In this document: positions 10,891-22,371 of the stretch, piece after piece | How the letters are laid out: each line of letters opens with the position of its first letter | Position numbering within the stretch: position 1 is the stretch's first letter | Source of the DNA: Cranoglanis bouderius | Taxonomy: Eukaryota; Chordata; Actinopteri; Siluriformes; Cranoglanididae | Assembly (NCBI GenBank): GCA_023630585.1 | Contig: CM042562.1 | Span: forward strand, 5,843,184 to 5,907,183 | Direction: 5' to 3' | Length of the DNA: 64,000 nucleotides | Notes under the pieces: model-generated | Told to the model about the DNA's origin: nothing | The model's database searches: none | The model's input: only the letters and a program-made list of their open reading frames with translations | Position numbers and translations under genes: made by a program

Positions 10891-12557
10891 GGTTGTGAGG
10901 AATTGGATCGAGAAACGAGATGTCCAGTCAGAGAAAGCATATCTGTTCTTTTTGTTCGAGAAGTATCTGCCAACTTGCCTGGAAAAGCTCAGATTCAGCT
11001 TTAAAAAAATAATCCCAATCCCAGAGATAACACTAGTTCAAACACTACTGTACCTCATGGAGTGCCTTCTGGTTCCTGAAAACATTCCACCTGACTCCAG
11101 CAAAGAACTCTATGAGATTTACTTGGTTTTTGCCTGTGTATGGGCATTTGGAGGTTCCATGTTTCAGGATCAGATGTGATATTCAGATCAGTGGCTGAAC
11201 TTTTTGTCCAAGAGATCTTATACCTTATTGATCTCTTCATATTTATATGTTTTGGAAATATAATAAAAGTGATACACCTTTCTTTTATTTAGCTAATTGA
11301 TTACCGGGTGGAATTCAGCAAATGGTGGGTCAGTGAGTTCAAGACCATCAAGTTTCCATCAGAGGGCACCGTGTTTGACTATTTCATTGACAGAGAGTCA
11401 AAGAAATTCATTCAATGGACAGAAAAAGTACCTAAATTCACTCTGGATCCAGACATTCCACTGCAGGTTAATGATAGGTTTCTGTCTACATACCTACAAT
11501 AGACAAAAGAATGAAAGAAGTAATATTTATGTGTTTCTCACAAATTGTGCAGCCTTGGCACAAATCAGTATATGATTCAATCTGTGACTTTTAACTTCTA
11601 CACTACTTCTGCAATGCTCCAAGGTGTGCATGCCTCTAATCAACCATTTTATTTATTTTTACTGATGTTTAATCCTCTGTTTTGTTTGCTAAAAGTTTGA
11701 TTTCATTATATCGAATATACTATTTAACAGCCATTTTGGAAAAGCCTTTAGAGAAGAAAGCAGGTCGTAACTACGGTCCCCTAGGAAACAAAAGTCTAAT
11801 CTACTTCATTGATGATATGAACATGCCTGAGGTAGACAAATACTTCACTGTGGCCCCACACACACTCTTTCGCCAACACATGGATCACAGCCACTGGTAA
11901 CATTGTTGTATTTTCTTACTACTTGTTTAAACACCTACAGTAAGACAAATTACATTAAAATTATGCCTTTTATTATTTTGTTGTCATACCTCATTTCCAG
12001 TTTTCTCATTTTCTCTAGGTATGACAGACAGAAACTTACACTAAAAGACATACACAACTGCCAATATGTGGCTTGCATGAACCCCACTGCAGGCAGTTTC
12101 ACTATTGATCCTCGACTACAGGTAGGTTTGGAGGGGTACAGGTACAGTTTCTCTAAAGAGACCCACTTTGTCTGTACATTATTTTGTGGTCTTTTGTTTG
12201 TAATTATATTTCACAGAGACACTTTGGTGTGTTTGCTGTGAGCTTCCCTGGCCAAGAAGCCCTGTTCAGCATCTACAGCAGCATCTTTTCACAACACCTG
12301 GGCATTAATAGATTTTCTCCTGAACTAAAGAATTTCTGCTCAACATTTGTTAATTCAGCTCTCAGTGAGTTTGGTTTCGTTGGCCACTTACTTTTTACAT
12401 TGTTTTTACATTTTACATTGATTGAAATATAAAGCAGAACTATGTAATTTCATTATCTTTAACAGTGTTTCATCAGAAGATATCAACATTTTTCCTTCCA
12501 ATGGCTGTCAAGTTTCATTATGCATTCAATCTTAGAGATCTGTCCAACATCTTCCAG
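10891..12557 (+). pseudogene. dnah17: dnah17 exons: AAA3, P-loop exon missing and one donor lost
   Basis: Seven exons: 10891-11173, 11293-11466, 11553-11623, 11731-11896, 12019-12121, 12217-12364 and 12466-12557. Landmarks are SFKKIIPIPE, AFGGSMFQDQ, VEFSKWW, FYTTSAMLQ, EKPLEKKAGRNYGP, the AAA3 Walker B LIYFIDDMNMPEVD, and MNPTAGSFTIDPRLQRHFGVF. The donor after FQDQ (CAG at 11171-11173) is AT instead of GT at 11174-11175. The exon that should carry the AAA3 Walker A (GTAGTGKSVL in relatives) is absent between 11466 and 11553; the remnant exon at 11553 picks up after it and is out of phase with 11293-11466. Confidence 0.88.
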
Positions 12558-12861
12558 GTATATAATTTAATTGATTTCCTACAATCACTCCCAGGTAAGG
12601 TCATATAAATGTAAATAATTGGTCAACAAATTAGCTTGCTTTCTTAATTATTTTCAAATACTAGCAACTGCATAAAGAAAAATTAGATTTTTTTTACTGA
12701 CAAGAAGTTGTCAGGTATTTACCCCATGATCTCCATCCTGACACTACTCTAGATAATTAGCATGAATCTGTATTAGAAGTATTGAACACCAACTGTGCAT
12801 TTACAATTTTTTACAATGCTGATGTGTTGCACCCATTAATCAAACTTCTGTCTGGCTGCAG

Positions 12862-14323
12862 GGTTTGTTGTTCTCCACTCCAGAGTGTGTGAAAGTTCCT
12901 CTTGACCTAATCATGAATGCAACCGAGTCTATGGGGACAGGTTAACAGATGAAAAGGATATTGAACTCTTTGAAAAGATTCAAGAAGATATCTGTAAAAA
13001 TTGCTTTAAGGTAGGTCAAGTAAAGTAGAATGTGTCTGGCATTAGAAAGGCTATAAAGGCTATAGACTAATAGCCTGGCTGCATATTGACTTTTATATGC
13101 TTATTTGAAAACTATACTCTATACTGAAAAGGAATTAATTCCAGGAAAGCTTTTTGAGAAACCAAATATATACTGCCACTTTGCACAAGGAATTGGAGAT
13201 ACAAAGTATTTTCCCATACCAGACTGGACAGCATTGAATAAACTACTAACTGAAGCCCTAGAATGTTACAATGAAGTGAATGCAGTCATGAATCTGGTAA
13301 ATAACAGAAAATCTTTATTGATTAGATAATTAGTTAGACATTGTAGCTTTCAAATGAATCATTGGTTGATGTAACAGTTCAAAGAAAGATTGGAGATTTT
13401 TAAAAATGAACCATCTTCATTTTAGGTTCTCTTTGAGGATGCCATGTCCCATATTTGCAGGATTAACCGTATACTAGAGAGTCCCAGGGGCAATGCACTG
13501 CTGGTGGGGGTAGGGGGAAGTGGAAAACAGTCTTTGTCTCATTTGGCAGCTATCATCAGTAATTTAGAAGTGTTTCAAATCACTCTTAGGAAGAGCTATG
13601 GGATTTCTGACCTAAAGGTATGCATTGATTCATGTCACTGTTCTGACTGATAGTTGATAGCATTTGAAGTATTTTGCATTTAAACACAAAATAGCATGCA
13701 AGGCTTGATTAACAGGTTTAAGGAAAGTTTGTTTTAGACTATTGTCCATAGTACAGTCTCATTTTCACCATGTAATCCGCAGTTGGACCTAAGTGCTCAG
13801 TACATGAAGGCTGGTGTGAAGAACATAGGAACAGTGTTCTTGATGACAGACTCTCAGGTGGCAGAGGAGTCGTTCCTGGTGCTTATTAATGATCTGCTGG
13901 CCTCAGGGGAAATCCCTGGCCTGTTCAAGAATGATGAGGTTGAAAACATTATAGGTGCTATGAGGAATGAGGTCAAAGGCATTGGCCTGCAAGACACACG
14001 AGATAACTGCTGGAAATTCTTCACTGACGGAGTTAGGAAACAGTTAAAGGTGACAACTATCAGTAAATTACTAAAAGGATCCATATTGAATAAAAAAAAG
14101 TCACTGTGGCCTGGTATTTAATTCCCAATTTTAAGTATTGTCTGTTTATCGTCTTGAAGGTGATTTTGTGCTTCTCCCCAGTGGGCTCAACAAGTGAGTT
14201 CGAGCTCACAAATTCCCTGCTGTAGTTAACTGTACGTCTATTGACTGGTTCCATGAGTGCCAGTCAAACGAAGCTTTGGTGTCTGTCAGCGCCTGCTTCG
14301 TCTCTGAGACAGAAGGCATTAAG
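12862..14323 (+). pseudogene. dnah17: dnah17 exons: AAA4, with frameshifts near 12911 and 14196
   Basis: Five exons: 12862-13010, 13145-13296, 13426-13617, 13783-14049 and 14160-14323. The Walker A of AAA4 reads GVGGSGKQSL, preceded by RILESPRGNALLV; Walker B is TVFLMTDSQVAEE, then LINDLLASGEIP. In the first exon VPLDLI is followed directly, in another frame, by HECNRVYGDRLTDEKD; the four residues usually between them (R-L-W-L type) and the frame are lost, a deletion of about 13 bases. Exon 13145-13296 enters its proper frame (EKPNIYCHFAQGIGD) one base out, probably a T-run indel. In the last exon FSPVGST is followed by VRAHKFPAVVNC one frame over, a one-base deletion. Confidence 0.88.
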
Positions 14324-14456
14324 GTAAAGGTCAAGAACATATTCAATCTATGTACTTTACTGAAAACGTTTTCTCTGGTGTACAGAAAATAAGTTGCAGC
14401 ATGTGTTGGCATTTCAGTAATCACTATTATCCCTTTTTGCCACCCTTTTTTTCTAG

Positions 14457-17243
14457 CCTGAAATCAAAGACTCCCTAAGTCAGTTTATGGCCAATGTTCA
14501 CAACACAGTGAATGACATGTCAAAATGCTACCACCTATCAGATCGCCGCTATAATTATACCACCCCAAAAACCTTTCTGGAGCAGATTAAGCACTACCAG
14601 AATCTGCTTAGTGTAAAAAGGACAGAACTACTATCAAAAATGGATAGACTTGTGAAGGGATTGGTAAAATTGGAGAATACCTCTGCACAGGTTAGAAATA
14701 ACTACTAATGATTAAAAAATAATTTTCCATTTGTCTCTTACGTGGACATACATGAATTTATGAATGTATAAACATAGGTAGATGACCTGAATGCTAAACT
14801 GGAAGTTCAAAAAGTAGAGCTTAAACACTAGAATGAAGATGCTAGCAAGCTTATTCAAGTTGTAACAACAGAAACAGAGAAGGTATCCAAGGAGAAGGCC
14901 ATTGCTGATGAGGAGGAGCTGAAAGTGCAAGCTACTGCCAAGGTAAAACTGTGGCCTATAATTTTTTAAAATCCAGTAACTTGGTAAAAAATATGAATAA
15001 TTTTCAATAACACATCATTGTCAGTGGTACATATTTCAGCAAGGTTTACCAATTTTAATTAATCTGTTGGGAACAGGACTTAAGTCCTAATTATGCTTTA
15101 AACTACATCTTGGTTATTTGTAGAATGTAGGTGAGAAGCAAAAGTCTGAGCCTGCTCTGCTTGCCGCACAAGAAGCTTTGAACACACTAAACAAGGTATA
15201 TCACCCCAGTCAGGGATATTTCACCACCATGCCACTAGAGGTCACCCTCCCCTGAGTTCTAGGACACTTCTTTGATTATCCCACCCTTTACCAGTTCATG
15301 GACTATATAAGACACAGGCTGCATCCGAATATCCCTACTACCCTACTATACAGTAGGCGAAAAGCAGTACGCCAAAGAAGTAGTATGTCTGAATTCTCAG
15401 TATTCATAAAACAGTAAGCGAGAAATACCCAGATGACCTACTGTTGACTGTTGGATGGATTTTTTTTTTCTTCCGATATTGGATTGTGGACTATTGTTTT
15501 GTAATAAAACCTCTTCTGAATGGATCCAGTCCCAAGTCTGTTACAGTACAGCAGTACATCTAGTACATAGCACATTATACCCACAAACAGGTAAAAATGA
15601 CCATACCCTCAATAGCTTTACACTAGAAGGCCCCCAAAAACTCTGAAGTAGAAAGCCAGCTGCTGATGGGCTATTTTGAGGTCTTGAATTTGAATCTAAG
15701 TAGCTTTTTTATGCTTAGGAAGATCATCACCCAATAAGTTGGACTTTGTGATTTAGAAGTCCTTGTTGTGGAAAAATTTGCACTGATCTTCAAGGAGCAT
15801 TTTGAGAATTGGTTGGGAGTGTTGTAGTTCAGTGCCATGGTGTCAATTTCCATGATAAGTGGTGGAAATGTAATGAGTATGGGCAGTAGTCTACTAGCAT
15901 AATGTGCTCACTGCAAAAACTATGCACAGGGTAATGAACATTATCTTGGACCAATACACATAGGCTATTTTATTAGTTGAAACTATCAGTTTGTAGGTAC
16001 GTACATACTAACTATAGCCAATGTTTACAATTTGTCAGCCATCTTCATCTATGAAAAGGGACTTCCATAGGACCACTACTGAACAGTAAATATGTAGGTG
16101 GCAGATACTGCATATTTAAGTACTATATATTCTTACTGGCCACTTGATTTAACACACCTACCTTGTTAGTCTATCCTGTAGGTGTACACTTAGAGAGAAT
16201 AGCTGTTGGCGTTAGACCACAGGCTAAGAACTGCTCTACCTGATATACTTGTGTTACTGCAACATCAGCTAGCATTCCAGTACCATGTCAGTGTATGATT
16301 TTTTTTCACTACCCAAATGTATGTCTTCTCAGTGGTGTGCTTATTGTGATTACATAGCCATTGAATGTAAGTACAAGGTAGGTGTACTCCACTTTTGGGA
16401 GTATATGAGGTGGAGCATCAAGTGTGGTCACAAACTTAAGTTATTTCATAGCTCTGTTAAATATTTGATACAGCTTGGCATGTGTCTTGTGCTTGTCAAT
16501 AAGCATGAATTTGTAGACTGCTATTTTCTTCTGTTGCTGTGTTGTCCTGTAGAACAACTTAACTGAGCTCAGGTCATTTGGCTCACCTCCAGAGGCTGTA
16601 GTTAATGTCACAACAGCTGTGATGATCCTTTGCTGCTGGAAAGCAGCAAAAAACATGATGGAAAAAGTTGATTCTTTTCTGGACAGTCTGATCAAATACA
16701 ATAAAGAAAATATACCTGATGCATGTATCAAAGCTTTTGGGTAAGTGCTTTTTTCATTCAGTTCCTTACAAATTTATTGTTATTTGATCAAAATTGTAAC
16801 CACAGCCCTTTTCCCTTCTATGCTTACCAAGACCCTTCAAGAATGACCCTAAATTTGAGCCAAATTTTATTCGCTCCAAGTCCATAGCTGCTGCTGGACT
16901 CTGCTCATGGTGTCTCAATATTGTAAAATTCTATGAAGTCTATTGTGATGTGAAGCCCAAAAGACAGGCCTTAGACCAGGCCAATGCTGAGCTGGCTGCA
17001 GCCAAGGAAAAACTGTCTGTTATCATGTCCACAATAGCGGTAAGCCATATACTCACAACTGTCAAGTGATAATGAAAATACAAAGTCCTATTCACAAAAG
17101 ATAAAACCAAGTTTTTTCTGATTTTAGCAACTGAATGACAATTTGGCCAAACTGACATCTATGTTTGAGAAAACTAGAGATGACAAACTGAAGTGTCAGA
17201 AGGAAGCCGATACTACTAATAAGACTGTTTCACTTGCCAAGAG
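14457..17243 (+). pseudogene. dnah17: dnah17 exons: stalk and microtubule-binding domain, stop at 14829 and internal deletions
   Basis: Six exons: 14457-14690, 14778-14942, 15124-15195, 16553-16740, 16832-17039 and 17128-17243. The coiled coil of the stalk is clear (KMDRLVKGLVKLENTSAQV; EKVSKEKAIADEEEL; AELAAAKEKLSVI). Damage: TAG at 14829-14831 where relatives have a Lys codon in LKQKNEDA; about eight codons gone between KQK and EPALLAAQEALNTLNK in exon 15124-15195; about 12 codons gone between VMIL and WKAAK in exon 16553-16740, which removes part of the microtubule-binding tip; and the donor after 17243 (ACTTGCCAAGAG) is GG instead of GT. Confidence 0.88.
15196..16552. other. dnah17 intron with LTR-like and MITE sequence
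   Basis: This 1.36 kb intron is built from repeats in its first part. About 15200-15545 resembles a fish LTR (TATATAAG box near 15304, AATAAAACCTCTTCTG near 15502, ending CTGTTACAG). It is interrupted at about 15321-15432 by a short element with the phrases TAGGCGAAAAGCAGTACGCC and AAGTAGTATGTCTGAATTC, known to me as a common fish MITE type. From 15550 on I see no recognisable feature. Confidence 0.5.
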
Positions 17244-17377
17244 GGAAAATATTTATATGAATATAAATTAATTACGATTGAAAAAGTTTTTGTAATTTGT
17301 TTGATTAATGCACATCAAAACTACATTAAATCTACTAATTACTTCTATGATTTTATAATAATTAATTTTGTCTCTAG

Positions 17378-20300
17378 ACTTGTTGGAGGTTTAGCATCTG
17401 AGAAGATCCTTTGGTCAGAATTAGTAGCCCAGTTAAAAAACCAGGAGAAAACTCTCTGTGGTGATGTCATGCTGATTTCAGCCTTTGTGTCATATGTTGG
17501 ATATTTCACAAAGAAATATCGCACCGACCTCATGGATAAATATTGGCTTCCTTACCTCAGGGAACTTAAGGTGCTATATACACTTAAATGTTCCAATGCC
17601 TCATATTACGATTCATCAAATGTCTAACAAATTTTATTCTAACATGTCTATCTCAGGTCCCCATTCCCATCACACAGGGTCTAGATCCTCTGACCCTCCT
17701 TACCGATGATGCAGACATAGCAGCTTGGAGCAACCAGGGTCTGCCTAGTGACCGTGTGTCTGTTGAGAATGCCACCATCCTCTGCAACACTGAGCGCTGG
17801 CCACTGATCGTGGATGCTCAGCTCCGGGGTATCAAATGGATCAAGAACAAATATGGAGACAACCTCAAAATCATATGTTTAGGACAGAAAGGGCAAGTCT
17901 GGTTTATGCCAAGTGTGCATTACTACAAGCACTGTACTTTATCCACTTTTGTAATTTCATGACATTGTGGCATTCATGGTAGCCTTTTACATACCCTGCC
18001 ATTCTGTGAAAAAAAGGCCTGACTGGTATGCTTGCTGTGTTTTGACAGGGCCTTTATTTGTAAATAATAACAATTAGTTTAATTTCTACAGTACCTTTCC
18101 AAACCCCAACATTTTTTGATGGAATAAAAAAAAAAAAATACATTTCTCATTTTGTTATCATTACTCCATCTGCAAACTGCAATAGATGCAATAGTGAGCA
18201 AGAAGAGAAAATGGAAAGATGAAAGAGAGAAAAAAAAGAAAAATACATGCAGTACGGCACAGAAAGGAAAACCTTTGTTCTTTTTTTATCCAGATACCTT
18301 GACAGTATAGAGAATGCAGTATCCAGTGGAGATGTATTGTTGATTGAAAATATCAGTGAGACTGTAGAGCCTGTGCTGGATCCCCTGCTTGGAAGGAATA
18401 CAATTAAGAAGGGAAAGTAAGAACTCAAGGCCATTCTTAAAATGAGAGAAGGTGGCGTTTTAAAATTGGCTTGGATCAACAGGTACTGTATATATGTGTT
18501 GGAGATAGAATACCACCCTAATTTTCGACTCATACTTCACACTAAGCATTTCAATCCTCGCTATAAACCGGAGATGCAGGCCCAGTGCACACTGATTAAT
18601 TTCCTTGTGACATGTGATGGGCTGGAAGACCATCTGTTGACAGCTGTTGTTGCCAAAGAAAGACATGACTTGGAAGAGCTTGAGGTAAATTGCATTTTCT
18701 TTATTTTTCCTGACACCTTATAACTATTTACTATACTTAATTGGTGTAACAGTCCTTTGATGCTGTATTGTTATTTTTACTATGCCTCAAAATGTAATCC
18801 AGAGAGCAGGCTGTGTGCACACTTGACTGTCTAAAAGATTTAACTGTAGATTTAGCGCTGTATGGAAGCACACAGTATACCTTTCCCTAAGAAAAGAATA
18901 AAATTTATTTTATAAAGGATAGTTACTGGGGCAGCCCATTAACATTTATGCAAAATGTATTTATGTAGAACCCTTTCATGAATTCTTCAGTTAGAAATAT
19001 TTGTAAGATAATCCCTAAATCTGTGTAGACAGAGGCAGTTTTGCTTTCTTGGCTCCTAACAATACAGCAAACACTTATCTGCTGTGCCACTTGTGAACCC
19101 GAGAAAATAATTCTTACTGTTTCACTGTATTCCAAATTGTGAGGCATTATGCCTTTTTTTGTCTTAAACTGAGATACAATATCACAAAACTGAGTTACTG
19201 CTGCTGTAAATGTTATGTTACTGCAGTTTGCTAATTTCACTATAAGGTCAAGCACAAAAGTTAATAAAGCCTTTTGACAATCTACCAATTTTAGGCAGAA
19301 CTGACAAAACAGCAAAATACATTTAAGATTGTGCTGAAGCAGCTAGAGGACTCCCTGCTTGCCCGTAGCTCAGCTGCCTCCGGAGACTTCCTTGGTGACA
19401 CAACACTAGTGGATAACCTGGAGACCACCAAGCATACTGCAACTGAGATTGAGCAAAAGGTGAAAGGAATTTCAGGATGCCACATAAGACATATCAAATA
19501 AATTTCTTTTTCAGCAGTCATTCACAGATGAAAATTGTCTCTAGGTGCTTGAAGCAAAGACAACAGAGGCAAAGATCAATGAGGCGAGAGAGAGTTATAG
19601 ACCTGCATCTATCCGTGCAGCCCTGCTGTTCTTCATTCTCAATGACCTTAATAAAATCAACCCCATCTATCACTTCTCTCTGAAGGTAAAGTTTACTCTC
19701 TCACAAAATGCTGAATAAATGAATACAAGAATTGAATAAAGACAGACATCCTGTCAACATTTCAGGCATTTAGTAAGGTATTTGAGGTAGCCATTATGTG
19801 AACTGAGCCAGCAGATGATGCGAAACTGCAAGTGGACAACCTTATCAACGAAATCATATACTCTGTTTTCATGTATACCAACCGCTGCTTGTTTGAGAGG
19901 GATAAACTCACATTCATTGCTCTGACTGCTTTCCAAGTATGTGGATAATTCAATTGACTGTTCTATGCAGTGAAATGAATAACTCCCTTTAATATCAGCT
20001 AACAGTCTCAGTTTATCATGGTATAGATATTTAGTGTTTTAACCTATAAACATTTATCATCTCAGATACTGGTCAAGAATAAAGAGATCAACCCTGCAGA
20101 ACTGGATTTCTTGCTAAGATTCCCTTTCAAAGCAGGCCTGGTATCACCTGTTGATTTCGTCTCCAACCAGGGATGGGGTGGCATAAAGGTCCGCAGGAAT
20201 GTTCATTATTTTGTTGAACTAGTAATGACCTCAAAGCAGTTGCAAGATGATTAATAATACCACTGTCCTCACCTTGAATTGTGTTTAAATGAACTGATTT

Positions 20301-20511
20301 GCCGTGTGTATAGTTAGGCTTTGGCTGAAATGGATGAGTTTAGAAATCTGGACACAGATATAGAAGGCTTAGCCACACGCTGGAAGAAGTTTGTAGAGTC
20401 TGAGGCTCCAGAGAAGGAGCTGTTTCCCCAAGAATGGAAGAAAAAGAGCAGCATACAGAAGCTGTGTATGATGAGATGCATGAGACCTGACCGTATGTGT
20501 TATGCTATCAA
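17378..20511 (+). pseudogene. dnah17: dnah17 exons: AAA5 region, stop at 19799
   Basis: Nine exons: 17378-17570, 17657-17892, 18294-18416, 18483-18684, 19295-19459, 19545-19685, 19766-19936, 20066-20188 and 20318-20511. Landmarks: RLVGGLASEKILW, GDVMLISAFVSYVGYFTKKYR, SVENATILCNTERWPLIVD, GIKWIKNKYGDNL, LIENISETVEPVLDPLLGR, NFRLILHTK, EDSLLARSSAASGDFLGD, REHYRPA-like RESYRPASIRAALLFFILNDL. TGA at 19799-19801 interrupts VFEVAIM-TEPADD, where relatives have a codon such as Lys. Exon 17657-17892 ends before GCAAGT, a good GC donor. The start of exon 18483-18684 aligns poorly with the usual GDKE segment and may hide compensating indels. Confidence 0.88.
18685..19294. other. dnah17 intron, no recognised content
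   Basis: A 610-bp intron of ordinary AT-rich sequence. A 130-codon open frame on the minus strand (18923-19315) has no recognisable domain and partly overlaps the next exon; it is not supported as a gene. Confidence 0.6.
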
Positions 20512-20574
20512 GTAGGGGACTAATTTTTATAAGAACACAGATGTGATCAGGACAGTCATTTTATGGTAATTTTA

Positions 20575-20790
20575 CGGTACAGGCGACATCAGAAGACCAC
20601 ATCAGGTTCCCCTCCTGTCAGCCAAGAACAAGAATCTGAGGTTATCATAGGCACAGACTCAGTGAAACTTCACAGCTGAAGACTGGAAAAAGACCAAGTG
20701 AAACTGTCCAGTTTCGATTAGTCTCAGATTCCTGTTCTTAGCTGGCAGGAGTGGAACTCAATGTGGTCTTCTACTGTTGTAGCCCATCCA
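20575..20790. mobile_element. Two Tc1-like fragments in inverted orientation
   Basis: The left half contains CATCAGAAGACCACATCAGG and GTCAGCCAAGAACAAGAATC, part of a Tc1-type transposase gene common in fish. The right half contains the reverse complement of a closely related segment (CAGATTCCTGTTCTTAGCTGG, AATGTGGTCTTCT). Together they form an imperfect inverted repeat with a short spacer. No open frame survives. Confidence 0.65.
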
Positions 20791-20802
20791 CCTAAAGGTT
20801 TG

Positions 20803-20805
<3 letters not shown>

Positions 20806-20843
<38 letters not shown>
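20806..20843. repeat. (CA)n microsatellite
   Basis: About 19 CA units bordering the left end of the Tc1-like element. Confidence 0.9.
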
Positions 20844-20845
<2 letters not shown>

Positions 20846-21053
20846 TTACAGTGGGGGAAAAAAAGGATTTGATCCCCTGCAGATTTTGTACGTTTGAACA
20901 CTGACAAAGAAATGATCAGTCTATAATTTTAATGGTAGGTGTATTTTAACAGTGAGAGACAGAATAACAACAACAAAATCCAGAAAAACGCATTTCAGAA
21001 AAGTTATAAATTGATTTGCATTTTAATGAGTGAAATAAGTATTTGACCCCTTC

Positions 21054-22000
21054 GACTTAGTACTTGGTGGCAAAACCCTTGTTGGCAATCACAGAGGTCA
21101 GACGTTTCTTGTAGTTGGCCACCAGGTTTGCACACATCAGGAGGGATTTTGTCCCACTCCTCTTTGCAGATCCTCTCCAAGTCATTAAGGTCTCGAGGCT
21201 GATGTTTGGCAACTCGAACCTTCGGCTCCCTCCACAGATTTTCTATGGGATTAAGGTCTGGAGACTGGCTAGGCCACTCCAGGACCTTAATGTGCTTCTT
21301 CTTGAGCCACTCCTTTGTTGCCTTGGCTGTGTGTTTTGGGTCATTGTCGTGCTGGAATACCCATCCACGACCCATTTTCAATGCCCTGGCTGAAGGAAGG
21401 AGGTTCTCACCCAAGATTCGACGGTACATGGCTCCATCCATCGTCCCTTTGATGCGGTGCAGTTGTCCTGTCCCCTTAGCAGAAAAACACCCCCAAAGCA
21501 TAATGTTCTCACATCCATGTTTGACGGTGGGGATGGTGTTCTTGGGGTCATAGGCAGCATTCCTCCTCCTCCAAACACAGTGAGCTGAGTTGATGCCAAA
21601 GAGCTCGATTTTGGTCAGACAGGCCTGTACATGTGCTTTCTTGAGCAGGGGGACCTTGCGGGCGCTGCAGGATTTCAGTCCTTCACGGCGTAGTGTGTTA
21701 CCAATTGTTTTCTTCGTGACTATAGTCCCAGCTGCCTTAAGATCATTAACAAGATCCTCCTGTGTAGTTCTGGGCTGATTCCTCACCGTTCTTATGATCA
21801 TTGAAACTCCACAAGGTGAGATCTTGCATGGAGCCCCAGACCGAGGGAGACTGACAGTTTCTTCCATTTGTGAATAATCGCACCAACTGTTGTCACCTTC
21901 TCACCAAGCTGCTTGGCGATGGTCTTGTAGCCCATTCCAGTCTTGTGTAGGTCTACAATCTTGTCCCTGACATCCTTGGACAGCTATTTGGTCTTGGTCA
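21054..22000 (-). pseudogene. Tc1-family transposase, disabled
   Basis: A DDE transposase that normally cuts and pastes the element at TA sites. It is read from ATG at 21998-22000 (MTKTK), but an in-frame TAG follows at once where relatives have a codon before LSKDV. After that the helix-turn-helix and linker regions read well (LPRSGAPCKISPCG; QPRTTQEDLVNDL; RREGLKSCSARK). The second catalytic Asp is in FQHDNDPKHTAKAT and the third acidic residue in SPDLNPIENLW. The stretch with the first catalytic Asp (W-S-D-E-T type) is deleted: HVQACL runs straight into TKIELFGINS. Full relatives are about 340 residues. The protein could not catalyse transposition. Confidence 0.88.
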
Positions 22001-22052
22001 TGGTGGAGAGTTTGGAATCTGATTGATTGATTGCTTCTGTGGACAGGTGTCT

Positions 22053-22128
22053 TTTATACAGGTAACAAGCTGAGATTAGGAGCACTCCCTTTAAGAGAGT
22101 GCTCCTAATCTCAGCTCGTTACCTGTGT
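22053..22128. repeat. Palindrome inside the Tc1-like element
   Basis: Two arms of about 34 bp (ACAGGTAACAAGCTGAGATT and AATCTCAGCTCGTTACCTGT, plus the inner AGGAGCACTC/GAGTGCTCCT) face each other across a spacer of eight or nine bases, with one or two mismatches. Hairpins of this kind are usual near one end of this Tc1 subfamily. Confidence 0.85.
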
Positions 22129-22371
22129 AAAAGACACCTGGGAGCCAGAAATCTTGCTGATTGAGAGGGGATCAAATACTTATTTCACTCATTAAAATGC
22201 AAATCAATTTATAACTTTTTTGAAATGTGTTTTTCTGGATTTATTTTGTTGTTATTCTGTCTCTCACTGTTAAAATACACCTACCATTAAAATTATAGAC
22301 TGATCATTTCTTTGTCAGTGGGCAAATGTACAAAATCAGCAGGGGATCAAATACTTTTTCCCCTCATTGTA

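Larger units (their letters stand above)
20849..22369 (-). mobile_element. Tc1-like transposon with long inverted repeats
   Basis: The element is about 1.52 kb, flanked by TA on both sides. Its inverted terminal repeats of about 200 bp start CAGTGGGGGAAAAAA on the left and end CCCCTCATTG on the right, sharing inner phrases such as ATCAGTCTATAATTTTAATGGTAGGTGTATTTTAACAGTGAGAGACAG in shorter matched pieces. The transposase runs on the minus strand. A strong palindrome lies near 22053-22128 in the 5' untranslated part. The element is inactive (see the transposase entry). Confidence 0.9.

Noticed and set aside
13145..13296. Counting the phase mismatch here as a certain frameshift
   Set aside because: The acceptor position is uncertain by a few bases, so I report it only as probable.
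18923..19315. 130-codon minus-strand open frame in a dnah17 intron
   Set aside because: No domain or splice context, and it overlaps a plus-strand dynein exon.
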